Positions 1-5,937 are shown, numbered from the stretch's first letter. The stretch: DNA of 9,062 bases from DATIHQ01 sp035480535 (GCA_035480535.1 DATIHQ010000088.1:1-9062); one strand, 5' to 3'. Notes: generated from the sequence alone by a model not told the origin. Numbers and translations: made by a program.

Positions 1-107
1 TCTACGAAGTGGAGATCACCGAAGTCGCCGACTACGATCTCATCGGCCGTGTTCTTGGACTCGTCCCGGAAAAGAAAATGGGAGTGCGCAAATTAGCATT
101 AGTCTAA
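1..107 (+). CDS. C-terminal end of a MiaB/RimO-like methylthiotransferase (TRAM domain), partial
   Basis: The frame starting at base 3 is open from the window edge to a TAA at 105-107 and gives the last 34 residues of a protein. It begins YEVEITEVADYDLIGRVLG, which resembles the C-terminal TRAM (RNA-binding) domain of the MiaB/RimO radical-SAM methylthiotransferases, where a 'V-x-ITEA-x-x-x-x-L-x-G' strand pattern is usual. Those enzymes add a methylthio group to tRNA A37 (MiaB) or ribosomal protein S12 (RimO). The tail alone cannot tell them apart, and the radical-SAM cysteines lie outside the window. Its last 16 nt overlap the proposed start of the downstream rRNA methyltransferase, so the two RNA-modification genes may be translationally coupled. 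The family call rests on a short tail. Confidence 0.5.
   Translation, partial: YEVEITEVADYDLIGRVLGLVPEKKMGVRKLALV
80..94 (+). promoter_or_regulatory. Shine-Dalgarno site and ATT start codon for the rlmI-like gene
   Basis: GGGAG at 80-84 is followed by a 7-nt spacer and ATT at 92-94, the ideal geometry for bacterial initiation. Homology in this frame starts a few codons later (SISLKPGKEK). ATT is a known rare initiator, used for example by infC in enterobacteria. A second ATT at 98 is 13 nt from the site and fits less well. Confidence 0.55.
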
Positions 108-1249
108 AACCGGGCAAAGAAAAGCCGATCCTGCAGCGCCATCACTGGATCTATTCTGGCGCAGTCGCAAAGCTCCCCTCACTTGCTGAAGGGGAAATTG
201 CCGAAGTGCTTTCTTCGAAAGGGGAGAAACTCGGCCTTGCCATGCTCAATAGAGGGCGCTCGATCGTCGGCCATATGCTCGCCTTTGGCAATGAAACACT
301 AGAAGAAGCTCTTCCCAAACGAATTGCTGAAGCGATTTTGCTCCGCCGCCGCTGGTTTAACCCTGCCCAAACCAATGCCATTCGCCTCATCAATGCCGAA
401 GGGGATGGAATTCCCGGCCTCATCGTCGACGCCTACGCCGATGTTCTCATCATGCAAGTCTCTAACCCCGGCATGGAGCGGCTAAAGCCCCAGATCATCT
501 CCCACCTCATCGATCAATACAAACCCCGCGCCCTCTTTGAAAAATCAACTTCTTTCATGCGCAAAAAAGAAGGCCTCCAAGAAGTGCGGGCCCTCCTCCA
601 CGGAGAATCTCTCCAAGAAGTGGAGATCATTGAAAACGGCCTTCGCTACTCGGTCGATCTCCTCGATGGGCAAAAAACGGGCCTCTTCCTCGATCAGCGC
701 GAAATGCGCAGCCTCGTCCGATATCTGAGTCCGGGCAAACGAGTTCTCAATTGCTTTGCCTACACCGGCGGTTTTTCTATCGCCGCACTTGCGGGCGGAG
801 CCGCCCACGTAGATAGCGTGGAAATCAGCGCTAAGTGTGAGCCCCGCCTACAGAAAAACCTAACGCTCAACCACCTCGCGGGCCACCAATTCATCTGCGC
901 CGACGTCTTCGATCACTTAAAGACAACCTCCTGGAACTACGACCTCGTCATTCTCGACCCCCCCGCCTTTGTAAAAAAGCGGGATGACATTGCCAAAGCC
1001 TTCCGCGCCTACAAAGAACTCAACCGCCACGTCCTTGAAAAACTCCCCTCGGGCAGCCTCCTCCTCACCTGCTCCTGTTCCTACCATGTGGAAGAGTCCC
1101 TTTTCCAAAACATTCTCTTCCGCGCCGCGCACGAAGCGCACCGCTCGGTGCGCATTCTAGAAAAGCATCGCCAAGCCCACGATCACCCCATCTCCATTTT
1201 CCATCCAGAAAGCAGTTACCTCAAAAGCTTTCTGCTCTACGTCGAATAA
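92..1249 (+). CDS. rlmI: RlmI-like 23S rRNA m5C methyltransferase (class I SAM-dependent, PUA + Rossmann)
   Basis: Predicted S-adenosylmethionine-dependent methyltransferase of the RlmI/RlmK family; E. coli RlmI methylates C1962 of 23S rRNA. Read from 92 it is 385 aa, close to the 396 aa of E. coli RlmI. Residues 1 to about 75 look like the N-terminal PUA RNA-binding domain (LKPGKEKPILQRHHWIYSGA). The catalytic half carries GQKTGLFLDQR (193-203), the SAM loop LNCFAYTGGFS (219-229), LDPPAF (288-293) and TCSCS (326-330), where the family's nucleophilic cysteine is expected. The first conventional start in frame, GTG at 206, would remove about half the PUA domain. No ATG, GTG or TTG exists in frame between 1 and 206. 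ATT at 92 sits 7 nt behind a GGGAG at 80-84, so I chose it. Codons are rich in C at the third position. Family confidence is high; the start is inferred. Confidence 0.85.
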   Translation: MSISLKPGKEKPILQRHHWIYSGAVAKLPSLAEGEIAEVLSSKGEKLGLAMLNRGRSIVGHMLAFGNETLEEALPKRIAEAILLRRRWFNPAQTNAIRLINAEGDGIPGLIVDAYADVLIMQVSNPGMERLKPQIISHLIDQYKPRALFEKSTSFMRKKEGLQEVRALLHGESLQEVEIIENGLRYSVDLLDGQKTGLFLDQREMRSLVRYLSPGKRVLNCFAYTGGFSIAALAGGAAHVDSVEISAKCEPRLQKNLTLNHLAGHQFICADVFDHLKTTSWNYDLVILDPPAFVKKRDDIAKAFRAYKELNRHVLEKLPSGSLLLTCSCSYHVEESLFQNILFRAAHEAHRSVRILEKHRQAHDHPISIFHPESSYLKSFLLYVE

Positions 1250-1251
1250 AG

Positions 1252-1263
1252 ATTGCGCGCAAT
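1252..1263. repeat. 12-bp perfect palindrome between rlmI-like and GT90 genes
   Basis: ATTGCGCGCAAT lies 3 bp after the rlmI-like stop and 25 bp before the next ATG. It has no T-run directly behind it and the hairpin would be very short, so it is not a convincing terminator. It could be an operator half-site or chance. The 39-bp gap has no strong Shine-Dalgarno for the downstream gene. Confidence 0.3.
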
Positions 1264-1288
1264 TTCTTAGCGCAGTAAATTATTTTTC

Positions 1289-2596
1289 ATGAAAAAGATT
1301 CTTATCGGTTTGGGTTTGGCCATTCTCATTCTCGCTGGGGATCTCGCGTGGCGGGCAAGGCCGGTGATGCGGGAAAATGAGTCGTACAATGCCTTCTTTC
1401 CCAAAGAGGAGTTTTTGGCGAAGGTCGATTCTGCTGTCCCTGAGTGGATGTCGAGGCAAATGGAGAGCGATTTTAAGGGGGCCCTTCCGGTTACCGCGGG
1501 GGCCGTGGAGAAAGCCTACGATACTATCTTGGGGAGAGTGCCAAAGCCAATCTTTTGCTATCACTACAGGATCCTCGACAATGAGCTTTATAAATATATT
1601 CCCCCTATTACCCATTGTTCTCCGCGCGACACCTCTTTCGAAAAGGCGTTTAAGACTCTTCTTTCCCATGTTAAAGTCCCCGATGTCGATTTCATCTTGA
1701 TCCCGATGGATGGGATCCCCGAGGCCTTTATGACTCCTGATTTTTATCTGATGGACGATCCGCGCGAGCAAGTTCCCATTTTGGGGCAGGCTAAATTGAG
1801 AGAACCGCTCACTCGCTCCATTGTGCTCATTCCAGACCAGATCACTCTCTCAGAGAGCTGGTACAAGATGTCTGCGGAGATCTTAGCGCTGAATGATACG
1901 ATTCCTTGGTCAGAAAAAAAGGGAAAGGCCTTTTGGAGAGGGGGCGTATCAGACAACAGCGTAACGGCCGGCGAAGCGGCTCTTTTTGTCACTCCTCGCT
2001 TAAATCTTTGCAGGCAATCAAAGACAGCTCCTGAATTTCTCGATGCGCTCTTTTACGATTGCCAATGCCCCATCACGCGCAAGCTGATCGAACAAGAGGG
2101 GCTTGTGGCCTCTTTTGCCTCTAAACTTGTTCACTTGAGCTACAAATACCAACCCGCACTCGATGGTCACATGTGCACCTATCCGGGCTTCCAGTGGCGG
2201 CTCCTCTCCGACACGCTCACTCTAAAACAGGAATCGGATCAGGTGCAATGGTTCTATGGCGCGCTCCAACCCTATCGCCACTATCTTCCTATTGCAGGCG
2301 ATATGAGCGATGTTGTAGAAAAGGTGAAATGGGCAGAGGCGCATGAAGGGGAAGTTTTGCAAATGATTGAAAACGCAAGGGCGTTTGTCACCGATCATTT
2401 ACTCTATGAAGACTGCTATCGCTATCTCTATCTCGTTTTGCAAAAATACTCCACCTATCAGCAGATCGATTTTAAAGCCTTGAAGAAAGCCACCCGCAAA
2501 GATCCCCGTTGGGTGAATATTCACTATCGAAAAAGAGAGGCGATTTTCAAGATGCTTCGCCGAACAGTAGAAAAAGGAGCGCAATGGTTAAAATAA
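1289..2596 (+). CDS. Family GT90 (CAP10-like) glycosyltransferase with N-terminal membrane anchor
   Basis: Predicted glycosyltransferase of family GT90, the CAP10/POGLUT/LpsA group that transfers sugars such as glucose or xylose to glycans, LPS or proteins; the substrate here cannot be told. The protein is 435 aa. Residues 1-20 are a basic-then-hydrophobic segment (MKKILIGLGLAILILAG) that looks like an uncleaved signal anchor or signal peptide, placing the catalytic part outside the cytoplasm or tethered to the inner membrane. The C-terminal half shows the family blocks in order: WSEKKGKAFWRGG (207-219), KYQPALDG (286-293) followed by FQWRLLSDTLTLKQES (301-316), and QPYRHYLPI with MSDVVEKVKWA (327-349). 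It heads a four-gene cluster and overlaps the next gene by 13 nt. The start is the first ATG after the rlmI-like stop; no strong Shine-Dalgarno is visible. Confidence 0.8.
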   Translation: MKKILIGLGLAILILAGDLAWRARPVMRENESYNAFFPKEEFLAKVDSAVPEWMSRQMESDFKGALPVTAGAVEKAYDTILGRVPKPIFCYHYRILDNELYKYIPPITHCSPRDTSFEKAFKTLLSHVKVPDVDFILIPMDGIPEAFMTPDFYLMDDPREQVPILGQAKLREPLTRSIVLIPDQITLSESWYKMSAEILALNDTIPWSEKKGKAFWRGGVSDNSVTAGEAALFVTPRLNLCRQSKTAPEFLDALFYDCQCPITRKLIEQEGLVASFASKLVHLSYKYQPALDGHMCTYPGFQWRLLSDTLTLKQESDQVQWFYGALQPYRHYLPIAGDMSDVVEKVKWAEAHEGEVLQMIENARAFVTDHLLYEDCYRYLYLVLQKYSTYQQIDFKALKKATRKDPRWVNIHYRKREAIFKMLRRTVEKGAQWLK

Positions 2597-2850
2597 GTCC
2601 CGCTGCAATTCGCCAGGAAGTGTATGATCGAACAGAGCAGTTTAGATCGGATAGAAAAGGCAAAACTGCCGCCGAATTGGAGGAGTCTTATAGGAAGCTT
2701 TGGGAGGCAAACTCGGCAGCTATGAAAACGCTTGCAGTGATGTGCACAGACAGTCCCAAATTTCAAAGAGAAATACTTAATCATATTGGAATGCACATGA
2801 AAACAGCTCTTGCACTCTATTGTTCGGCGCTTAAGGAGAAGAAGGCATGA
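2584..2850 (+). CDS. Small hypothetical protein (88 aa) coupled to GT90 and aldolase genes
   Basis: I do not recognise this protein. It starts at ATG 2584, inside the end of the GT90 gene (13-nt overlap), behind AAGGAG at 2574-2579 with a 4-nt spacer. It ends in an ATGA overlap with the aldolase gene. The frame is open further upstream, to 2509, but that part is a shadow of the GT90 gene, so the internal ATG is preferred. The 88 residues are predicted to be mainly helical and charged (AAELEESYRKLWEANSAA, then FQREILNHIGMHMKTALALY), with two cysteines and no signal peptide. The double overlap implies translational coupling and roughly matched expression with its neighbours. A small accessory subunit or regulator is possible, but nothing in the sequence shows it. 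Confidence 0.7.
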   Translation: MVKISPAAIRQEVYDRTEQFRSDRKGKTAAELEESYRKLWEANSAAMKTLAVMCTDSPKFQREILNHIGMHMKTALALYCSALKEKKA

Positions 2851-3899
2851 ATCATTCGCAAATTCAGTCGCTCTTGGGAGCTGATGCAGAGAAGCTTCTA
2901 AAGCATACTTGCAAAACGGTAACTAAAGAGAAGCTCCATCTGCCGGGCCCCGATTGGATCGACCGGATTTTTTCCCACAGCGACCGGAACATCCGCGTCT
3001 TGAGAAGTTTGCAAGCTCTCTTTGGCCACGGCAGATTGGCAGGGACGGGATATCTCTCTATCTTGCCAGTGGATCAGGGAATTGAGCATGGCGCGGGAGC
3101 CTCCTTTGCCCCTAATCCCGAATACTTTGATTCAGAAAATATCGTTCGCCTCGCGATTGAGGGGGGATGCAATGCCGTTGCCTCGACTCTCGGCGTTTTA
3201 GGCAGCGTGGCGCGCAAATATGCCCATAAGATCCCATTCTTAATGAAACTCAACCACAATGAACTGCTCACTTACCCCAACATTCACGATCAGACCCTTT
3301 TTGCCACCGTGAAACAAGCCTATGACATGGGGTGTGTGGCAGTTGGAGCGACGATTTACTTTGGCTCTCCCGAAAGCCGGCGCCAAATCACCGAAATCAG
3401 CCACGCCTTTGCCCATGCCCATGAGTTGGGGATGGCCACCGTCCTTTGGTGCTACGTGCGCAACAATGCCTTTAAGGTGGACAAAGATTACAATGAAGCG
3501 GCCGATTTAACGGGACAAGCCGATCATTTAGGCGCGACGATCCAGGCTGACATTTTAAAGCAGAAACTCCCCATCTGCAACGGCGGCTTTAAAGCGCTGA
3601 AGTTTGGCAAATCAAGTGAGAAAATGTATACGGCTCTTTCCACCGATCATCCGATTGACTTAACTCGCTACCAAGTGATCAACGGCTACAATGGGCGCAT
3701 CGGCCTCATCAACTCAGGGGGCGCCTCAGGAGAAAATGACCTTCAGGAAGCGGCCATGACAGCAGTGATCAATAAGAGAGCGGGCGGGATGGGGCTGATT
3801 TCGGGGCGCAAAGCGTTCCAAAAGCCGATGAAAGATGGGGTTCAGCTTCTCCACACCATCCAAGATATTTACCTCTGCAAAGAGATTACGGTGGCATGA
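2847..3899 (+). CDS. fbaB: Class I fructose-bisphosphate aldolase, DhnA/FbaB type
   Basis: Predicted cytoplasmic glycolytic and gluconeogenic enzyme that interconverts fructose 1,6-bisphosphate with dihydroxyacetone phosphate plus glyceraldehyde 3-phosphate through a Schiff-base lysine. The 350-aa length equals that of E. coli FbaB and is close to chlamydial DhnA. Visible blocks are LPVDQGIEHG (73-82), MKLNHNELL (133-141), QADILKQKLP (233-242), with Lys238 the likely Schiff-base residue, and INSGGASGEND (288-298), a phosphate-binding loop. GRKAFQKP (320-327) is the typical C-terminal block. The gene starts in an ATGA overlap with the small upstream gene, with AAGGAGAAG ending 5 nt before the ATG, and its stop overlaps the phosphatase start in the same way. 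Chlamydiae use this aldolase type as their glycolytic aldolase, which supports the proposed origin. The exact catalytic residue is assigned by analogy. Confidence 0.92.
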   Translation: MNHSQIQSLLGADAEKLLKHTCKTVTKEKLHLPGPDWIDRIFSHSDRNIRVLRSLQALFGHGRLAGTGYLSILPVDQGIEHGAGASFAPNPEYFDSENIVRLAIEGGCNAVASTLGVLGSVARKYAHKIPFLMKLNHNELLTYPNIHDQTLFATVKQAYDMGCVAVGATIYFGSPESRRQITEISHAFAHAHELGMATVLWCYVRNNAFKVDKDYNEAADLTGQADHLGATIQADILKQKLPICNGGFKALKFGKSSEKMYTALSTDHPIDLTRYQVINGYNGRIGLINSGGASGENDLQEAAMTAVINKRAGGMGLISGRKAFQKPMKDGVQLLHTIQDIYLCKEITVA

Positions 3900-4462
3900 C
3901 CGAGATTTATCTTTGCCGCCATGGAGAGACCGATTGGACTTTGAGCGGCCAGCATACGGGGATAACCGATCTGCCTCTTAACCAGCAGGGGATCAAACAA
4001 CTCATCCCCTTGAGAAAACGGCTCCAAAAGATTCCCTGGAAAATAGTTCTCTCCAGCCCTCTCAAGCGCGCCCTGCAAACCTGTCAATTCATGCAGCTCG
4101 ACCATTCCTGTATGCCGGAGCCTAAAGCTGTCGAATGGAACTATGGAAAATATGAGGGGAAAACCAGCGATCAGATCGCCAAAGAAAACCCCAGTTGGAA
4201 TTTATTTCTTCAAGGAGCTCCCAACGGAGAAACGCCAGCCCAAATCGGCGCCCGAGCCGATCAACTCCTCGCCGAACTGCGCCCTCTCACCGGGAACATT
4301 CTTCTCTTTTCCCACGGCCATTTTCTCCGCGTGCTAGCCGCCCGCTGGCTCGGCCTCCCCCCAGGCGACGGCCGCCTCTTCGCCCTGTCAGTTGCCTCTC
4401 TCAGCATCCTCGGTTTCGAGCGGGGCCAGCCAGTCCTCAAGCTCTGGAATGAAAAGCTATAG
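3896..4462 (+). CDS. Histidine phosphatase (phosphoglycerate mutase-like) family protein
   Basis: A 188-aa member of the histidine phosphatase superfamily (GpmB/CobC/SixA-like). Catalytic elements are RHGET (8-12, with His9 as the phospho-acceptor), SSPLKRALQT (53-62, second phosphate-binding Arg58), Glu80 in VEWNYGKYEG (acid/base position), and SHGHF (139-143, second catalytic His140). The length fits small broad-specificity phosphatases; the substrate cannot be predicted, although being fourth in an operon behind an aldolase suggests sugar phosphates. The start is an ATGA overlap with the aldolase stop. Its 3' half (from 4229) is duplicated at 6632, and its stop TAG at 4460-4462 abuts the stop of a degraded convergent gene. 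The last codons differ from the duplicate because one copy has AAAA and the other AAA. Here the protein ends LWNEKL. Confidence 0.87.
   Translation: MTEIYLCRHGETDWTLSGQHTGITDLPLNQQGIKQLIPLRKRLQKIPWKIVLSSPLKRALQTCQFMQLDHSCMPEPKAVEWNYGKYEGKTSDQIAKENPSWNLFLQGAPNGETPAQIGARADQLLAELRPLTGNILLFSHGHFLRVLAARWLGLPPGDGRLFALSVASLSILGFERGQPVLKLWNEKL
4229..4356 (+). repeat. Direct repeat copy A (128 bp identical to 6632-6759)
   Basis: Bases 4229-4356 match 6632-6759 without a mismatch in a base-by-base comparison (offset 2,403). Similarity then continues, with scattered substitutions, through the phosphatase stop and on into a diverged flank to about 4633. The repeat covers phosphatase residues 111-153 (GETPAQIG to WLGL). 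Confidence 0.95.
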
Positions 4463-4633
4463 GTAAGCTTCCCAAACGATTGAATGGCTGAGATTGCTCA
4501 GTAACTTTGCGGCGGAGTTTCGTATCTCTGGATCCCTCAAATTGAGCATCCGAATTGGGAGGGTTTTTGGCCTTGCTGTAACTGAGGTGAGTATATCTTT
4601 AATCCTGTTGAAAGATGCGAGTGATTTCTCTGA
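4457..4633 (-). pseudogene. 3' remnant of a paralogue of the minus-strand gene at 6859-7503
   Basis: Read on the minus strand, this stretch encodes 58 residues ending MLNLRDPEIRNSAAKLL... and IVWEAYL before a TAG at 4459-4457. It aligns without gaps to the C-terminus of the intact 214-aa protein encoded at 7503-6859: 29 of the last 48 residues are identical, including LNLRDP, KLL and the terminal AYL. The frame has no good start: it is closed by a TAA at 4654-4652, and the homologous N-terminal 150 residues are absent. It is therefore a truncated paralogue. Its stop overlaps the phosphatase gene tail to tail, exactly as in the intact copy, so the pair was duplicated as a unit. This remnant and the small ORF next to it account for much of the 348-bp gap between the phosphatase and the LuxR-type gene. 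Confidence 0.75.
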
Positions 4634-4712
4634 TGTTCGCAGGGAATGATTTTATAGATGATGCTAGAGCGTCTATAGCTCCAATTAGGGTTGTTTTAGC
4701 TACTGCTGCCAT
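4599..4712 (-). CDS. Possible 37-aa minus-strand ORF with a good ribosome-binding site
   Basis: ATG at 4712-4710 is preceded on the minus strand by ACAAAGGA with an 8-nt spacer, and encodes MAAVAKTTLIGAIDALASSI plus 17 more residues before TAA at 4601-4599. The segment ACAAAGGA, spacer, ATGGCNGCA is also found at the start of the Cys-rich gene at 6122 (MAAI...). The ORF runs out of frame into the remnant at 4457-4633, so it may be the 5' end of the same broken gene after a frameshift rather than a separate peptide. I do not recognise the product. It points away from the LuxR-type gene, making the space between them a divergent promoter region. Confidence 0.35.
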   Translation of the reverse strand: MAAVAKTTLIGAIDALASSIKSFPANIREITRIFQQD

Positions 4713-4742
4713 TTTTACTTTCCTTTGTTTTATAGGACTATG

Positions 4743-4757
4743 CCGTAATAATTACGG
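4743..4757. promoter_or_regulatory. 15-bp palindrome, candidate operator in divergent promoter region
   Basis: CCGTAATAATTACGG is a perfect inverted repeat (7-bp arms around one base). It lies 53 bp before the ATG of the LuxR-type gene and 30 bp before the ATG of the small minus-strand ORF. A related but imperfect sequence occurs 56 bp before the Cys-rich gene at 6122. The symmetry is typical of a site for a dimeric regulator. The neighbouring SnoaL-HTH protein is an obvious candidate, but no binding is shown. The surrounding 4713-4810 segment is AT-rich; a TATTAG at 4775-4780 could be a -10 element, without a clear -35. Confidence 0.45.
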
Positions 4758-4810
4758 TATCTGCAAATTTCATTTATTAGGTAAAATAGGCCCTGTTTTT
4801 GAGGAATTGG

Positions 4811-5503
4811 ATGAGCGAAAAAAATATTAAAATAATTAAGAATTGGCTTGAAGGGTTAATAGATCAGCCCGATCTTGCTAATTATGATGATAATATTTTA
4901 GAAGATGTGGTGATTCATGGGCCAGCCAGCGGCCAGGTGACGAGGGGGCTTGCCGCACTGAAGAAACTCGACGCTTCCTACAACAAGGTTTATCCCAATA
5001 AAAAATTCTTTATCGAAGAGATTTTTTCCTATGGAGATAAAGTCTATGTTCAATGGGTCGTCAAAGGAACTCATGAGGGGAAGGTCAAGGGGATCCAGCC
5101 AAAGAAGAAAGTTTTTAGTATTGCTGGCTTTAGCGTCTATCGGTTCTCTAAGGGAAAGATCAGCGAGATCTGGCAATTTTGGGACCGGCTTGGGATTCTC
5201 GAGCAATTAGGAGATGTCCATGTTCGCCCCGATCCTGTTGAGCCTGCTTATTCGTCGGAAATTCTGAAAAATCTGGGGATGGATGTCTATTTCAACAAGG
5301 CGGCTCTCCTTTCTAAAAGAGAGAGGGAATGTCTGACCCATTTGATTCAAGGCAAAACAGCCAAAGAGACAGCGGCTCTCTTGAAACTCTCTCCAAGAAC
5401 GGTGGAGTCTTACTTTGAAAACATCAAAGAGAAACTGAAGTGTTCTCATAAAGGGGATCTCTTTACTACCGCGCAGATATTGGAAAAGCTTGAGTTGCTT
5501 TGA
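4811..5503 (+). CDS. SnoaL-like domain fused to LuxR-type HTH: putative ligand-responsive regulator
   Basis: A 230-aa predicted transcription factor with two parts. Residues about 5-135 look like an NTF2/SnoaL-like fold: IHGPASGQVTRGLAALKKL, FSYGDKVYVQWVVKGTHEG, then FSVYRFSKGKISEIWQFWDRLG, where the family's 'GKI-x-E-x-W-x-x-x-D' strand and a trailing QLG are clear. Residues about 166-210 are a LuxR-type HTH: LSKRERECLTHLIQGKTAKE, then LSPRTVESYFENIKEKL. There is no receiver domain, so activation is probably by ligand or dimerisation rather than phosphorylation (inference). ATG 4811 is chosen because GAGG at 4801-4804 lies 6 nt upstream; a TTG at 4799 would add four residues. The YjdF-family gene starts 3 bp after its stop, indicating one transcript. 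The gene is AT-richer than the operon to its left. A 3' fragment of a second copy lies just after the YjdF-family gene. Confidence 0.8.
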   Translation: MSEKNIKIIKNWLEGLIDQPDLANYDDNILEDVVIHGPASGQVTRGLAALKKLDASYNKVYPNKKFFIEEIFSYGDKVYVQWVVKGTHEGKVKGIQPKKKVFSIAGFSVYRFSKGKISEIWQFWDRLGILEQLGDVHVRPDPVEPAYSSEILKNLGMDVYFNKAALLSKRERECLTHLIQGKTAKETAALLKLSPRTVESYFENIKEKLKCSHKGDLFTTAQILEKLELL

Positions 5504-5506
5504 ATT

Positions 5507-5929
5507 ATGGTTACTATAAAAGCTACGATTTTATTCGAGGGTCCGTTTTGGGTAGGTCTTTTTGAGAGGACCGATAAGGAGGGCTATGCAGTGGCAAGAT
5601 GGATATTTGGAGGGGAGCCGGCGGATGGAGAGGTCTACGAGTTTGTCCATCAGAATTATCGCGAGTTGAAGTTTGGAGAGCCGCGGGAGTTCAAGCTTGA
5701 AATAAAGCGGATGAACCCAAAACGGGTGCAAAGAGAAGTGCGCCGCGAGATGGAACGGGCTAAAGAGAGCACAAAACCATCTACCCATGCTCAGGATTAC
5801 ATGAGGGAAGAGCTCGAAAAAAATAAGAAAGAGAGGAAGCTTTTAAGTAGGCAAGAAAAAGAAGCCCGAAAAGAAGCTCAGTTTAATCTCAAACAAAAAA
5901 AGAGAAAAGAAAAGCATCGAGGTCATTGA
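5507..5929 (+). CDS. YjdF family protein (DUF2992)
   Basis: A 140-aa protein matching the YjdF/DUF2992 family of Bacillus and other Firmicutes in length and block order. N-terminal strands run TILFEGPFWVGLFER (7-21), then RWIFGGEPADGEVYEFV (31-47). MNPKRVQREVRREM (69-82) follows, then a strongly basic, coiled-coil-like tail with STHAQDYMREELEKNKKERK (92-111) and a KHRGH end. The biochemical function is unknown. In Firmicutes many yjdF genes are governed by the yjdF riboswitch, which binds azaaromatic compounds and suggests a role in handling toxic or regulatory aromatics. Here there is no room for a riboswitch: the start lies 3 bp after the stop of the SnoaL-HTH regulator, and the Shine-Dalgarno is weak, so translation is probably coupled. 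Finding this gene inside a repeat-bracketed island suggests horizontal acquisition. Confidence 0.8.
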   Translation: MVTIKATILFEGPFWVGLFERTDKEGYAVARWIFGGEPADGEVYEFVHQNYRELKFGEPREFKLEIKRMNPKRVQREVRREMERAKESTKPSTHAQDYMREELEKNKKERKLLSRQEKEARKEAQFNLKQKKRKEKHRGH

Positions 5930-5937
5930 GCGCTTTT

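Noticed and set aside
206..208. GTG at 206 as the start of the rlmI-like gene
   Set aside because: It would cut off conserved PUA-domain sequence that reads in frame from about 98, and no good Shine-Dalgarno precedes it.
1252..1288. Intrinsic terminator after the rlmI-like gene
   Set aside because: The palindrome has almost no loop and is not followed by a T-run; TTATTTTTC appears only just before the next ATG.
4195..4452. Arg/Pro/Ser-rich frame inside the phosphatase gene
   Set aside because: It is a frame shadow of C-rich codons in the phosphatase gene; its composition mirrors the real frame and it lacks a ribosome-binding site.
4615..4830. Plus-strand 71-aa reading frame with a hydrophobic stretch
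   Set aside because: It runs over the regulator's promoter, ribosome-binding site and start, overlaps the minus-strand relic, and has no Shine-Dalgarno of its own.
5504..5506. A yjdF riboswitch before the YjdF-family gene
   Set aside because: Only 3 bp separate the stop and start codons; no non-coding leader exists to hold the RNA.
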